Below, piece by piece: positions 43,901 through 53,912 of a stretch of 64,000 bases of DNA (position 1 is its first letter; every line of letters starts with the position of its first letter). Position numbers and translations under genes: made by a program. Below the pieces are notes generated by a model that saw only the letters and a list, made by a program, of their open reading frames with translations, was not told where the DNA came from and made no database searches. Location of the stretch: contig NC_134709.1 of NCBI RefSeq assembly GCF_043290135.1, positions 72,030,956 through 72,094,955 on the forward strand, read 5' to 3'. This DNA comes from Rhipicephalus microplus (Eukaryota; Arthropoda; Arachnida; Ixodida; Ixodidae).

Positions 43901-44340
43901 TCCCACTGTTCCTTTGAATACATCACACACTGTCTTTTACATCAACGCACGCTGTCTTATACATCAACTCGAATGCAGAAGATGCACATCTTGACGTATC
44001 AGTGCTCACGAACACAGGTATTGGATGGCTTCCGGTTCTGTGTGCCGGCGTAGTTTAGCAGCAAGTATTGGTGAGGAACAGAAGCCTTAACGAGTAGCGA
44101 GTTCATATTCATCAGCTTTTTTTCCTGTGTCCTGTCAAACATCTCAAATGCACTTTCTTTTAAGCGAGATGCAACATCTTCATAGTTGGTCCTTAACTTC
44201 GAGTGCCTAATTACCTAAAAGCGGAAAAAGAGACTTTCCTTACTTACTCGTAGCACAACTTGAAACAAAATATTTCTGTTTCCTTGTTACAGAATATATA
44301 ATAAATGGAGTGACCAGAAGTTTCTTGGGTAGCAACACTT
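40946..44340. other. AT-rich unassigned stretch, 3.4 kb
   Basis: No supported gene. Local features are a GACAGACA microsatellite near 42455-42480 and an 8-bp inverted repeat AAACTCGT/ACGAGTTT near 43243-43261. The phrase IPWVPGHAS at about 43068-43094 resembles an RNase H motif of LINEs but has no supporting context. Confidence 0.4.
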
Positions 44341-44369
44341 GTTGAGCACGTGTTGACCACGTGCTCAAC
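44341..44369. repeat. Perfect hairpin, 12-bp stem with 5-nt loop
   Basis: GTTGAGCACGTG (44341-44352), loop TTGAC, then CACGTGCTCAAC (44358-44369). Confidence 0.88.
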
Positions 44370-44689
44370 GAACCAACGAAGTGCCGTGAACACCGCCTAC
44401 GACGTCCTTCAACAGTGGCGTTTCAGAACACTTGAAAGGTCTTTCTTTTCAGTGACGACACACACTGCTGCCTTAATTCAGGCGACGACGGAAAGCAATG
44501 CAGCTCGAACATATCCCACGTACACTCATCGCGTGGCGTCCTTTTCTGCAGGCACGATTTCACTCAAGATGGCTCCTCTTGCGCTGACATGACATGCACC
44601 CGTACACGACACAGTGATAGCCGGATGGTCTATTCTTAAAAAATGCAGATTTAAATGTGAGGCATTTCTTATCGAACTTCGGCGACTTT

Positions 44690-46180
44690 GCGCTTATCTA
44701 TCTATCTAACCACCTACGACTTTTAGCTCTCCTGGCCGTTTCAATCATGGTCTGAATACCAAAATTGGTATGTCATAACATCACTGTATGAAGAACATGT
44801 TTGACTAGTCATGACATGAAAATCAAAATATGTATATCAAGAATGTCATGCTTTACGTTTCATGGTCCTGCAGCTCCTTCGGTATTTTCGTTCGCATCGC
44901 ATGTTGGAAAACTGGTATGGTATGACATGATTGCATTGCAAACACAAGCGACAGGCCCTAACATGAAAATCATGACATGCCTGTCATGTTACAACACGAA
45001 TACATGCCACAATCATGATGCGTTCGCTGCCGTTTCGCTGGCGTCACATATACCAAACTTGGTATTACGGTACGTGAATGGATGACGAAAATATAATACT
45101 GGTGCAAACATGAGAAACATGAGATGTGTGTCATGTAACAACATGACTACATGCTACACTCATGGTGCGCTCGCGGGCGTTTTGCTAGCTGGACATGTAC
45201 GAAACTCGGTATTACGCGACGCGAACGGACTACATAAGTAAGTGACACATCCATGACTGCATGCCACACTCATGATCCGCTCGCGGCCATTTCGCTAGCT
45301 TCACATATGCCAAATTTGGTATTACATGACGCCATTGAATGACGAAGGTATATGACTGGTGCAAACACGATAATCATGAGACGCGTGTCATGTGAGAATA
45401 TCACTACATGCCACAGTCAAGGCGCAAATATATTTCGACGTGACGCGGTGCAGGTGCTCACCGGCGTTCGTTTTGTCGCGTCACCCAGGCGTTGCCACGC
45501 CAGGCACCAGTCCTGCCATATACTTGCAGGCGCGCGCCGCGCTGCGTTGCTTTGACGCATGCGCGTTTCAGCGCGTACGGTATCCCTTCGTCACAAAAAG
45601 AAAGAACGCAGTGTTTCTGAGTAAAGCATCGGTGCAAATTTTCGCGCCGGTTGCCGTCGGGCCGCACCGACGGACGCTGGTCGCGCCAGTCGCACCTGGC
45701 GTCACACCACAGAAGGCTCCCGTTTTGCTAACGTAGCCTAGCTGTGCGCAGCGTGGGTACGCGTCAACGCTGCATTCCAGTATATTCGGCCCTCATGATG
45801 TGCTCACGGCCGTTTTGCTAGGTCCACATATACAAAAAATGGTGTTACCTAACGTCAATGAATGGTGAAATATGACTGGTGCCAACACGATAATCCTGAC
45901 ACGCGTGTTATGTAAGAACATGACATACCACGCTCTTAACGTGTTCGTGGTCATTTCGCTAGCTCCACACATGCTAAATTTCGTATCACGTGACGTGAAT
46001 AATGGACGAAGGTAAACGACACTTCCAAACATGATAACTATGATACGGAAGTCATGTATGGCATCATTTACTTCCGCCTCGTAACATTGTAATGATTTTA
46101 AAGCGACTTACATCAATCTTTTTTATCCGTGCTTCGCATATCATCGATTCCCACTGTACGTGGGATCTGCCATTTTTTTT
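44690..46180. repeat. Composite interspersed repeat, copy 2 (~143-bp monomers around a GC block)
   Basis: Starts after a short TATC run. Monomer landmarks (GCCGTTTCGCT-like, ACCAAATTTGGTATTAC-like) recur near 44733, 44881, 45023, 45166 and 45279, then a GC-rich block of about 370 bases (45410-45785), then two more monomers near 45800 and 45943. It ends with CCGCCTCGTAAC and ATATCATCGATTCC at about 46150 and a T run. The GC block and everything to its right match copy 1 at 12591-13591 in order and orientation; copy 1 has four right-hand monomers instead of two. Small open frames here have no domain. Identity of the element is unknown. Confidence 0.82.
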
Positions 46181-46479
46181 CTGCCATGAGTTACTTTTTA
46201 ATGAACGCAGGCACCTATTACACATACTACACCCATGTGTACATGTACGGCACGCTCTACCCAAGGCACGATGGCAACACTGAGAACATTTTCTTGACCC
46301 CTGCAGCTCAGGGATTCGAGACTGCTCCTGTGAAAAGGTGTACAGCAGGCGCTTGGGTTGGTTCAATAAACTCCCCACTGTTGAAGTGCCTTGGTAGGTG
46401 ATTGTGAAATACTGTACTCCCTTTTTCTCGAAGCATTTCTAGGAAGATATTACTCCGCATTCGCGGGACATTGCTAGAC
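46181..46479. other. Short unassigned spacer
   Basis: No gene recognised between the composite repeat and the palindromic cluster. Confidence 0.4.
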
Positions 46480-46586
46480 CGTTACGATGATGACGTCATA
46501 AGGAGGTCATCATCGTAACGTTACAATACAATGATGACCTCCTTATGATGATGTCGTTACGATGATGACGTCATAAGGAGGTCATC
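46480..46586. repeat. Direct and inverted TGACGTCA-containing repeats
   Basis: A ~32-bp unit (CGTTACGATGATGACGTCAT then AAGGAGGTCATC) occurs at 46480-46511 and 46555-46586 in the same direction. Between them (46531-46561) lies an imperfect inverted copy. Both direct units contain TGACGTCA (46491-46498 and 46566-46573), and a third TGACGTCA is at 46648-46655. TGACGTCA is the CREB/ATF consensus site; binding here is not shown. Confidence 0.8.
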
Positions 46587-47043
46587 GTGGCGTCACTAGG
46601 ACGTCACAAATGTTGACACCTTTTCACGAGACGATCACGTATGCTGATGACGTCAGGAAGTGAAGTCTTGAATTGGACAAAGTCGAAATTCGCTTTAGAA
46701 AGAGAAGTCAGTGTGACGCTATCAAGACATCATCGCTTCGAGAAAGAAGGGTGTATCACACAGGCGGTGCAGAAATATTTTGGTGGCGTAAGGAATTCAG
46801 AGCCCCAGATTACAGGGGCTGTAGAAAAACCATTTTCTGCAAGAAGTTTTGGTGGGGTGGAGAAAGGATTAATACAGTCCACTGAGAAAGCGAAGACGGT
46901 TGTCGACTTTGATTTATGGTAGGAGAACGCACGAAGCACAACGGGATGTATTTCGCAACACCTGTCCTTTATTTTACGTAAATTAACACACTGCTTTCTT
47001 CAGGTTTCTTATCGCAAAATTGCTAGCCGGCCTACTTGGAATG
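46587..47043. other. Unassigned, with a short frame open on both strands
   Basis: The plus frame 46641-46922 (about 93 codons) starts without a clear ATG and contains two GGTGGxGT-type blocks. The minus strand is open over the same bases. No domain recognised. Confidence 0.25.
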
Positions 47044-47115
47044 AATTCATCTTTTAGCCAAATGCGCGAACAAACAAGGACGTTTATGTTCAAGCAAGTG
47101 ACTAAAAGATGAATT
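47044..47115. repeat. Inverted repeat, 14-bp arms, 44-nt spacer
   Basis: AATTCATCTTTTAG (47044-47057) is the exact reverse complement of 47102-47115. Confidence 0.82.
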
Positions 47116-47825
47116 TTTTATCGGATCAATAAACGTTTAAGGGCTGCCTCGCATAAAACACGCCAACTAATTCTTGCGAACCGCGCCAATCACTCGCCGC
47201 TAGCGATAAGGCTGGAATATTCGATGGTACACGTATATATGCCGACGCACATAACCGCTTGTCAGGTTTGTCGATCGCAGAAGCTCCGTTTGCCATTATC
47301 ATGTTCTAGCGGGTATCGCTGTATACTTTGACTCTCAGTTTCTCGCCCAAAAGTTCGGCCAATAAAAGTTTTTCTTTGACGCGCTGACTGCTGCCTTCGT
47401 CAACGGCAGGACCACGTCACAGTATATAACGAGGGACGGCAGATTACAGCTAATACTTAGCAGAGAACAGTGAACTCCGAATGAGTTTATTTGTATTAGT
47501 TTATTATTGCATTCACTAAATAAACGCTGAATAACTATTATTATAATGAAAGTGAAAGATAATGAACCCATGCAACCAACTAAGAGCTTAAGACCCTCCT
47601 AATTAAAAAAAGATATTTTTGCTGGCAAGCTACTCTGTATAGGGATAGCATGCCTACGGTATAAAACCACTGGTATGCTACATCTGATGTTTTCTAAAAT
47701 TCCTGATGTTTTCAGGAGACGTCATTATCAAGTGACCGATTTCAACATGGCTTTTAGTACCATCGAATGAATGTGACGCAAACAACTTATGATCCGGTGA
47801 TCCAAGTGTTCCAGTTAGCGTGCTC
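47116..47825. other. Unassigned; LTR-like composition in 47180-47430
   Basis: The segment has GTATATATGCCG (TATA-like) near 47229 and CCAATAAAAG near 47359, spaced as promoter and poly(A) signal might be in an LTR. I could not find matching TG/CA ends or a TSD, so I do not call an element. Confidence 0.25.
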
Positions 47826-47890
47826 TGCGACAAACTTGCGTGTGCCAGTTCCAGTTAGCGTGCTCTGCAACAAACTTGCGTTTTGCCAGT
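47809..47890. repeat. 41-bp tandem duplication
   Basis: CCAGTTAGCGTGCTCTGC followed by ACAAACTTGCG occurs twice in direct succession (about 47810-47850 and 47851-47890) with a few substitutions. Confidence 0.82.
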
Positions 47891-48599
47891 TTGCCTGAAA
47901 AATGAGATTTCGGCTATTTTTCATGTATTGAATTCTGAAGTGCTCCTATTGTTGTGAGCGAAAAGACCTCTGCTAGTGGTTTAAGCCGGTCCTTCTTTGT
48001 TTTTTTTTGGGGGGGGGCATACAAGCTATAACCCTCTTTGCTATACAAAAGAGTCCAGTTGGGCACATTTCCTCTGAAATCATTCATTTTACTCTTCACA
48101 ACACAAGTTTCCTCCTCAATGCACTCGGAATTTGCGACTTCCCAATTTTTATCGATAATTCACCTATGCGTGAACATCATCAGCCATACTGTCTATTAAC
48201 GGGAGCCCAGAACTATACTGTGCGTCATGTAAATCTACTCGTCAGGCTTGCCATCCTTAGGCATACCGCCTTTTATTCGCCGGAGATGTTCGCCTGGCTT
48301 TTCACCTCACATGCTGCTCCAGGTGGTGGGTCATAACTATAAAATATACAGCTATAAACACACAATACATACATAAACACCATTTACAGATTTTCTATAA
48401 GGCTTGTGGTCCACAAGAAAGTCAGCAGCGCTTTCGTGGCGCCTAATACACTGGAGCTGCTTTGCCGTGCAACCGCAATATGTCTCAACTGAAAACGAAG
48501 TCACTAAAGGAAGGCATGGTAAGCAGACAAGCGTCAGGTTCATTACCCTGTACGGAGGAAAAGAATGTAGCGTGAGAAGAGGCAGAAGAAAAGAAGGAT
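47891..48599. other. Unassigned stretch
   Basis: No gene recognised. A T9/G9 homopolymer pair lies near 48001-48018. Confidence 0.4.
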
Positions 48600-48910
48600 G
48601 AACGGAATCACGAGCGCACATCACTGAGAGCACGCAATTAAAGACTGGGTTGGGCGCTTCCCCGTTTTGTGCCTTTTGTGGCCACGTCGGTGACACCGTA
48701 CATTTTATTTGGCTCTGCTCGTGGTTTAAGAGGGAAAGCGCAGCAATGGTACACAGGGTTGAAAAATGATTGTCCCAGGCAGGGGAGAGTTCACGATGTC
48801 CTTTTTTCTCGAAGGGCCCACGGCAACGAGCAGGATTGTGCAGCTGATCGTCATGGTATTCCTGCGATATACTGGGGTGAGTGACGTCAGGTGGCGCATG
48901 CCAATAATTG
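48600..48910 (+). mobile_element. Possible LINE ORF2 C-terminal fragment
   Basis: One plus frame reads CAFCGHVGDTVHFIWLCSWF, then KRESAAMVHRVEK, at about 48668-48768. This is the C-x2-C-x7-H-x4-C spacing of the terminal Cys/His motif in LINE ORF2 proteins. Another frame continues with IVQLIVMVFLRYTGVSDV near 48835-48890, like the final helix of such proteins. Frames change between them, no RNase H is visible, and ends are unknown. Confidence 0.4.
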
Positions 48911-50094
48911 ACAAGATTCTTAGGTTCAACAATATACCTTTTTCAAGCACTCCCAGAACGCACCCCGGGCGCGCGGAGCAGTATGAGGAAAGTTGGTACG
49001 CCGAGAAAACCGGCCCTTTCTCCGCCTGCTGCTCGTTGGCGCCGCACGAGCTCAAAATAAAGAAACATGCCGTCGCTTGTTGAATGGGATGCGAACGCGC
49101 ACCTGCATGTATATCTACGCTAGGAATGTGAAATGGATAACGCTGTCAGTATAAGTATCACTGGACGGGTGTTGGTAGAAGATGAGCGGCGAGCGAGTTG
49201 TTGCGTACCGACTTATATGGTCAAAACCTGCTGTCGTCCAGAATGTGAGCTGGAACACAGAACTCTTAATTATGCAACGATTAACTGCTCATGAAGCGGT
49301 GTGGGTTTTATCGACATCGCAGTTTGATTGGGTCGTTAACGCAAGACTGCAAAAAAGTGTTACAGCTACAAATTTTTTAAAATTTTCATGGACAAACCAC
49401 GCACTGCAAATAAGAAAAGTACACACATTCTAAACGTGTTTAAAGACGAAGGAATGGAACTAGAATTCACGTGAGAGATACGTTGCTTCAATAATATTCG
49501 GTTTCTTACAAGATGCTTCAGTGTCTGCGGAGCATGTTTGCTGGCACTATATTGCACATTGAGTGAGACCACTGCTGAATTTCGCGTTGGCGCAATCAAA
49601 CGTAGTTTAGTGAGGAATTATGATATCGTACCTACGCTCGGCAAAAAAAGAAAAAAAAAACTTTTGCACGTTACATGAGCAATAGTTTGCAGCTTCAAGA
49701 AGGCGCAGTGTCTTGCCTATATATATTATTGCATCAGTTTGTGGGAAGCTCATTCGCAATGCAAAAAAATAATAATAAATAATTCGGAAGACCTCCAACC
49801 ACGAAGAAGCTGGGAATATTGCACCTAATCCATGCATACGTTTTGCGCAGTCTGAAAAAAGGTTTAACAGCGATGCGAGGTGAAGGTAGTGTTTTACTTA
49901 GTAACATTTCTTTCGTAGAGCTTAAAAGGTCACAGGAGTCTGCAGTAGGCATAGAAAAGTACTATAAAGCATGCCAATTGTTCTTTCAATTGTTGTGCAA
50001 GAGAGACTAATCGAATTAATCTTGTGTTAACATATATAGATCGGTCAGACTGGATGATGTATCAATACGCGCTCAGAGCATCAAAATTCGTAGA
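48911..50094. other. Unassigned AT-rich stretch
   Basis: A GC-rich patch at 48960-49070 ends with AAAATAAAG, a poly(A)-like signal near 49055-49065. No recognised gene. Confidence 0.35.
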
Positions 50095-50160
50095 ATGAAG
50101 CTCTGTGCGCGTATTGAATCTCTGTGCGCGTATGGAAGCTCTGTGCGCGTAATGAATCCC
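50095..50160. repeat. Triple direct repeat GAAGCTCTGTGCGCGTAxTGAAT
   Basis: Three copies of a ~22-bp word with CTCTGTGCGCGTA as core lie at about 50097-50157. A related inverted word (CAATACGCGCTCAGAGC) lies just upstream at about 50063-50079. Confidence 0.8.
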
Positions 50161-51189
50161 TTCTTACCTTGAATTTTCAGTAATTCAAATGCGATTTCAT
50201 CTTTGGAGGCCTGGTAATCTTGCAGAGTCACCCTAGCCAGACCACGCGGGAAATATTGGAGACATATCATGATAAACACCGCACTTTCTTTAAGTCAACT
50301 CACCTTCGCTATCGCTACAACACAAGACACTTAACCTAATTAATCCATGTTAGTCTTTTTGCACCTATTTTTGACACGCGTGACGAACCCTAATTTTCTG
50401 TTATGTTTTCTTTAATACGTGCAATATCCTTTCAGCCGTGAGTGAGCGTTTTTGCTGTGCATATTTCTTCGCTGGTCGTGCTTCTTCTTCTTTTTTTTCC
50501 CTGCAGGCTTTATTTCAATCTGCAGTTGCAGTTTCATGGTAACTTGGTAGATGCATATTCTGTGAACGGCGAGCAGTGGTCTACCCAATGTACTTTATTT
50601 TAAGATGTACTTATTTATGTACTTATTTACTTTATGTACGTATTTTTTATTTATGTACCTATTTACTTTATTTACAATGTACTTTATTTTACGTACTTCA
50701 TTTCTAAAGAACTTTTTAAATAAACCAGAACCATACAACTTACTCGTAAACAGCATCAAAGACATCAATTGATTCCTATTGCATCCATGAATTTGTAGAC
50801 CTGTAGTTCTTGCACGTTTTAGGCAACGAAATTGTACTGTATTTTTTGTTATGTCGAAGCCCGAAGGATGATAATAAAAAACTGATGGTCTAACTTACGC
50901 TTCTCAGCCGCTCAGCTGGTTGAACATGGGAACAAGTGCAAATCGATGACATGCCATTGCAGCTAAACACTGCAGTTTGTGAGTGAATCACGCAGTAAAA
51001 TATCATGCCTTGCCGAGTTCACTTGATTTAAGAAGCGCTGGCACGGTGCAAGCGGGAATTCGAAACGTGAGGCCCGCGAGCTCGTCACGGCAACCGCTCT
51101 GGCATACCAACTTCCCATAAGTGCTTGCGCGCCCATTGGCGGCGCTAGTGGGCTTGAAAATGGTATATTTCCATGCTAGAGATGACGGA
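50161..51189. other. AT-rich low-complexity stretch
   Basis: Includes 50585-50705, a region of repeated TTATGTACTTATTTA-like words with long T runs. No gene recognised. Confidence 0.45.
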
Positions 51190-51723
51190 TAAACACACAT
51201 ATCTGGGTGTATGAATAAGCAATGAGACCGAGTACCTAAAGGAACACGAAATATACGTGACGACTAAAGGTAACAGGAATGCAGCCGTGATGAAAAACAG
51301 GCCACTGTGAAATTATAATAGGTATGATGTTGTGAGAGGGATATGGAAAGGGATCATGGTTCCTGGTCTGACGTTCGGCAATGTGGTCTTGCGCATGAGA
51401 TCAGACGTTCAAGCAAGATTAGAAATTAAGCAACGTGGAATAGGTAGGCTTGCCTTAGGAGCTTATAATACGGGAACACCCCAACTCAGGGAGTACAAGG
51501 TGATATGGGATGGACATCATTTGAGGGCAAAGAAGCTAGCAGCAAGATGAAATTTGAGAAGCGATTGAGAGAATCGGGGGAAGAGCATTGGGTTAGGAAG
51601 GTACTCAGCTACTTGTACATAAAGAATGTCGTTACAAAATGGAGGAAGCGCACCAGAAAATCGACTGGTAGATACTAAAAAAACAGCAGCGGGCCAAACA
51701 AAAAAAAATTATCGGTTAAGAAG

Positions 51724-52131
51724 GTGAAGGAAGCTGAGACCGATATGTGGAGAATTGACATGATTAAGAAGTCTGCACTGGAGATCTATCATACTTTTAA
51801 GCAAGGAATTGCCAAAGAAAGGGTCTATGATAATACTTGGGGTAGTTTTACACTGTTTGAGGCCAGGACGGGAGTATTGCGAACCAAGACATATTGGGCC
51901 AAATACGAAGGGGTAGACAAAGTATGCAGTGCGTGTAGAGAGGAAGAAGAAACTGCCGAACACTTGATAATGTTCTGTAAAGAGCTTAACCCCAGTGACA
52001 CATGCCCATCATGTGGACACACAGCGACACTCGAACACATGCTCTGGGAGTGTAGAACAACTCCTCCCGACTCTACCTCAAGCCAGTGGGAGAGGTCTCT
52101 CAGGAGCTCACTTCTCGCCGACCAGCAATAG
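51724..52131 (+). pseudogene. In-frame fusion of two LINE ORF2 C-termini
   Basis: A single open frame of 135 codons joins element G text (CSACREEEETAEHLIMFC) to the nested LINE tail (CPSCGHTATLEHMLWECRTT) across the insertion junction near 51992. Both parts carry a Cys-x2-Cys ... His-x3/4-Cys motif, so the hypothetical product would have two such motifs in tandem. There is no good start codon context and the fusion is a by-product of insertion. Confidence 0.7.
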
Positions 52132-52258
52132 GCCGTCCAGCAGGCCCACGAAGCGGCCGCCAGGTACTCCCTGTCGGTCCCTACGTGGGAGACGCCCGCT
52201 ACGCGCTGAGCGCGTCCTGCAGGACTGAAATAAAGTTTTTTTCATTCCATTCCATTCC
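51993..52258 (+). mobile_element. Nested 5'-truncated LINE 3' tail with (CATTC)n end
   Basis: The protein part reads CPSCGHTATLEHMLWEC, then SLRSSLLADQQ and a stop, then AVQQAHEAAARYSLSVPTWE, the C-terminus of an I-like LINE of another family. The 3' end is GACTGAAATAAAGTTTTTTT followed by CATTCCATTCCATTCC. The flanks AAGAGCTTAACCC (51980-51992) and AAGGGCTTCACCC (52259-52271) match at 11 of 13 bases and look like an aged TSD. Removing the insert restores the element G reading. Confidence 0.8.
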
Positions 52259-52544
52259 AAGGGCTTCACCCTATAGTTAAGGAGGATGGCGCAGAGTTTT
52301 TCAAATCACTGGGGTTTAGGAACAGGGAGAGCAAAATAGACTTTACGCGGGTATAATTAACTAGAAGGAGGTTATCTGATTGGTGGCTAAAGTCAAGGCA
52401 CGAGTGAAAATTAAACCCTTCACTGCAAAGTACGAATCCTCAACCCCACTATTTAAGAAAAAAAAATAAATCTAGTTTTTGGTTCATTAGGTATTACGGG
52501 TTTGTGGCGTTAGCCACCACCTGATCTAAAGAGTACAGCCATAT

Positions 52545-52652
52545 TCATCCATCTATCCACCCATCCGTCCGTCCATCCGAACGTCCATCCGTCCATCCAT
52601 CCATCCGTTCATCCATCCATTCATCCATCCGTCCATCCATCCATCCATCCAT

Positions 52653-52688
<36 letters not shown>

Positions 52689-52855
52689 CCAAACGTCCAT
52701 CCGTCCGTCCGTCCGTCCGTCCATCCGTCCGTCCGTCCATCCATCCATCCATCCATCCATCCATCCATCCATCCATCCATCCATCCATCCATCCATTCAT
52801 TCATTCATTCATTCATTCATTCATTCATTCATTCATTCATTCATTCATTCATCCA
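52545..52855 (+). repeat. Large CATC/CCGT then CATT microsatellite
   Basis: About 310 bases: CCATCCAT and CCGTCCGT blocks (52545-52795) followed by an almost pure CATT run (52796-52850). It starts exactly where the element G 3' UTR ends. The other element G copy ends in a short ATTCATCC tail, so this array probably grew from the LINE tail. Open frames of 83 codons on the minus strand (DGWMDGWM) are repeat translation. Confidence 0.92.
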
Positions 52856-53497
52856 TCTAATCCCGCCTGTTGCAACACCACAACCGCCACCACATCCACG
52901 TCAACGAGATCTGTTAGTTTTCGGTATTCATTAGCGTTTCCGTTACTCTTTTCTTCTGCACACATGGCTGTGGTCCACTTTGTTCAAATGCACCAGGAGT
53001 GGGCGTTGGTGGTTGGTGGCGCATATGCGTAGTATTCGCTGTATTCGCTGGTGGTAGTGCCGTTGTATGCGTAGTATTCAATCATTTCTCCGCTTCCGCG
53101 TGCAGAAACTGAATTTAGAGTTGTCCTCGCCATTATTTCGATGCAAAACAAGCAGACCTTTGTTAATCCAACAGCCATTGAAAAGCTGTGTAATGGTGTC
53201 GCATCAGAGCGACCAATTCGCGATCACTATGGAGTGACATGACACGATGACAAGATTTCGGTTATGTCAAAAAGTGGTGCTTCCAAACGCTGTTCTTTAA
53301 GTTCAACGAGAAGTGAACGCTGTGTTTGGTACTCTTAAAAAAGCTCGGTGTTAAAGTACTAGTATTCAAGTGAAAGCATTCCAAAGTCCTGCGCAGCACT
53401 TCGACTATGAAAAAGCAGTTGCATGAAGGGGGCTAGTGATCACTTATGAAGCAAACCGACCAAAAGTACACCTATAATATAGACGACTTACGTTCAT
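52856..53497. other. Unassigned spacer
   Basis: No gene recognised between the microsatellite and the CR1/Jockey-like LINE end. Confidence 0.4.
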
Positions 53498-53912
53498 TAC
53501 TGATGCGCCAGGACAGACCTATACCACTCATCGCGCATTGATCATCAGCATAAGGTTGCCATTCCGTTTTGCCGCACCAAATTCTTTTCAGCAGCCTTCT
53601 TACCGAAAACAGCCGCCGATTGGAACCACCTTCCCTCTTCCGTTGTATCAATAACAGACCCTTTGTTATTCAAGACTGCAATTTCTCAGCAATGCTTGTA
53701 ACTATACGCAGTTTCCATTATCTATCTTTGTCTTGTATGTGCTTGAATTCTTATACATTTTTAGTTGACTTATGTTGCCTTCCTGATTTGCGCATCTGAT
53801 ACTTGTTTCTTTATTTTGTCTTTTTTTCTTGTGTGTTATATATGTTGTACCCACCCCCTCTGTAATGCCCTACGGGCCCTGAGTGTATTCTAATAAATAA
53901 ATAAATAAGTAG
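53498..53912 (+). mobile_element. CR1/Jockey-like LINE 3' end with (AATA)n tail
   Basis: A plus frame from about 53522 reads HKVAIPFCRTKFFSAAFLPK, then DWNHLPSSVVSITDPLLFK, with TAA at 53699-53701. An aromatic-Trp-Asn-x-Leu-Pro block close to the stop is typical of CR1 and Jockey-type ORF2 C-termini. The 3' UTR contains ACCCACCCCCTCTGTAATGC and CCTACGGGCCCTGAGTG near 53850-53885 and ends in AATAAATAAATAAATAA at 53891-53908. Severely 5'-truncated. The left boundary is uncertain. Confidence 0.75.

Larger units (their letters stand above)
51190..52540 (+). mobile_element. 5'-truncated LINE (element G family), copy 2, with nested LINE
   Basis: The left part reads as post-RT ORF2 text: RYDVVRGIWKGIMVPGLTFG near 51321-51380 and QRGIGRLALGAYNTG near 51432-51475. 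It continues with MWRIDMIKKSALEIYHTFKQ near 51745 and CSACREEEETAEHLIMFC near 51927-51980. Stops and frameshifts separate the blocks. The right part (52259-52540) continues the same family (compare 40690-40945), ending with the CACCTGATCTAAAG block. A separate LINE tail occupies 51993-52258. The 3' end runs into the large CATC/CATT array. Confidence 0.78.

Noticed and set aside
46641..46922. 93-codon frame with repeated GGTGG-type blocks
   Set aside because: No clear start, both strands open, no domain; not enough to call a gene.
47180..47430. Possible LTR with TATA-like and AATAAA-like signals
   Set aside because: No matching terminal TG/CA ends or target-site duplication could be found.
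52545..52804. 83-codon repetitive protein frames (DGWMDGWM)
   Set aside because: Pure translation of the CCAT/CCGT microsatellite.
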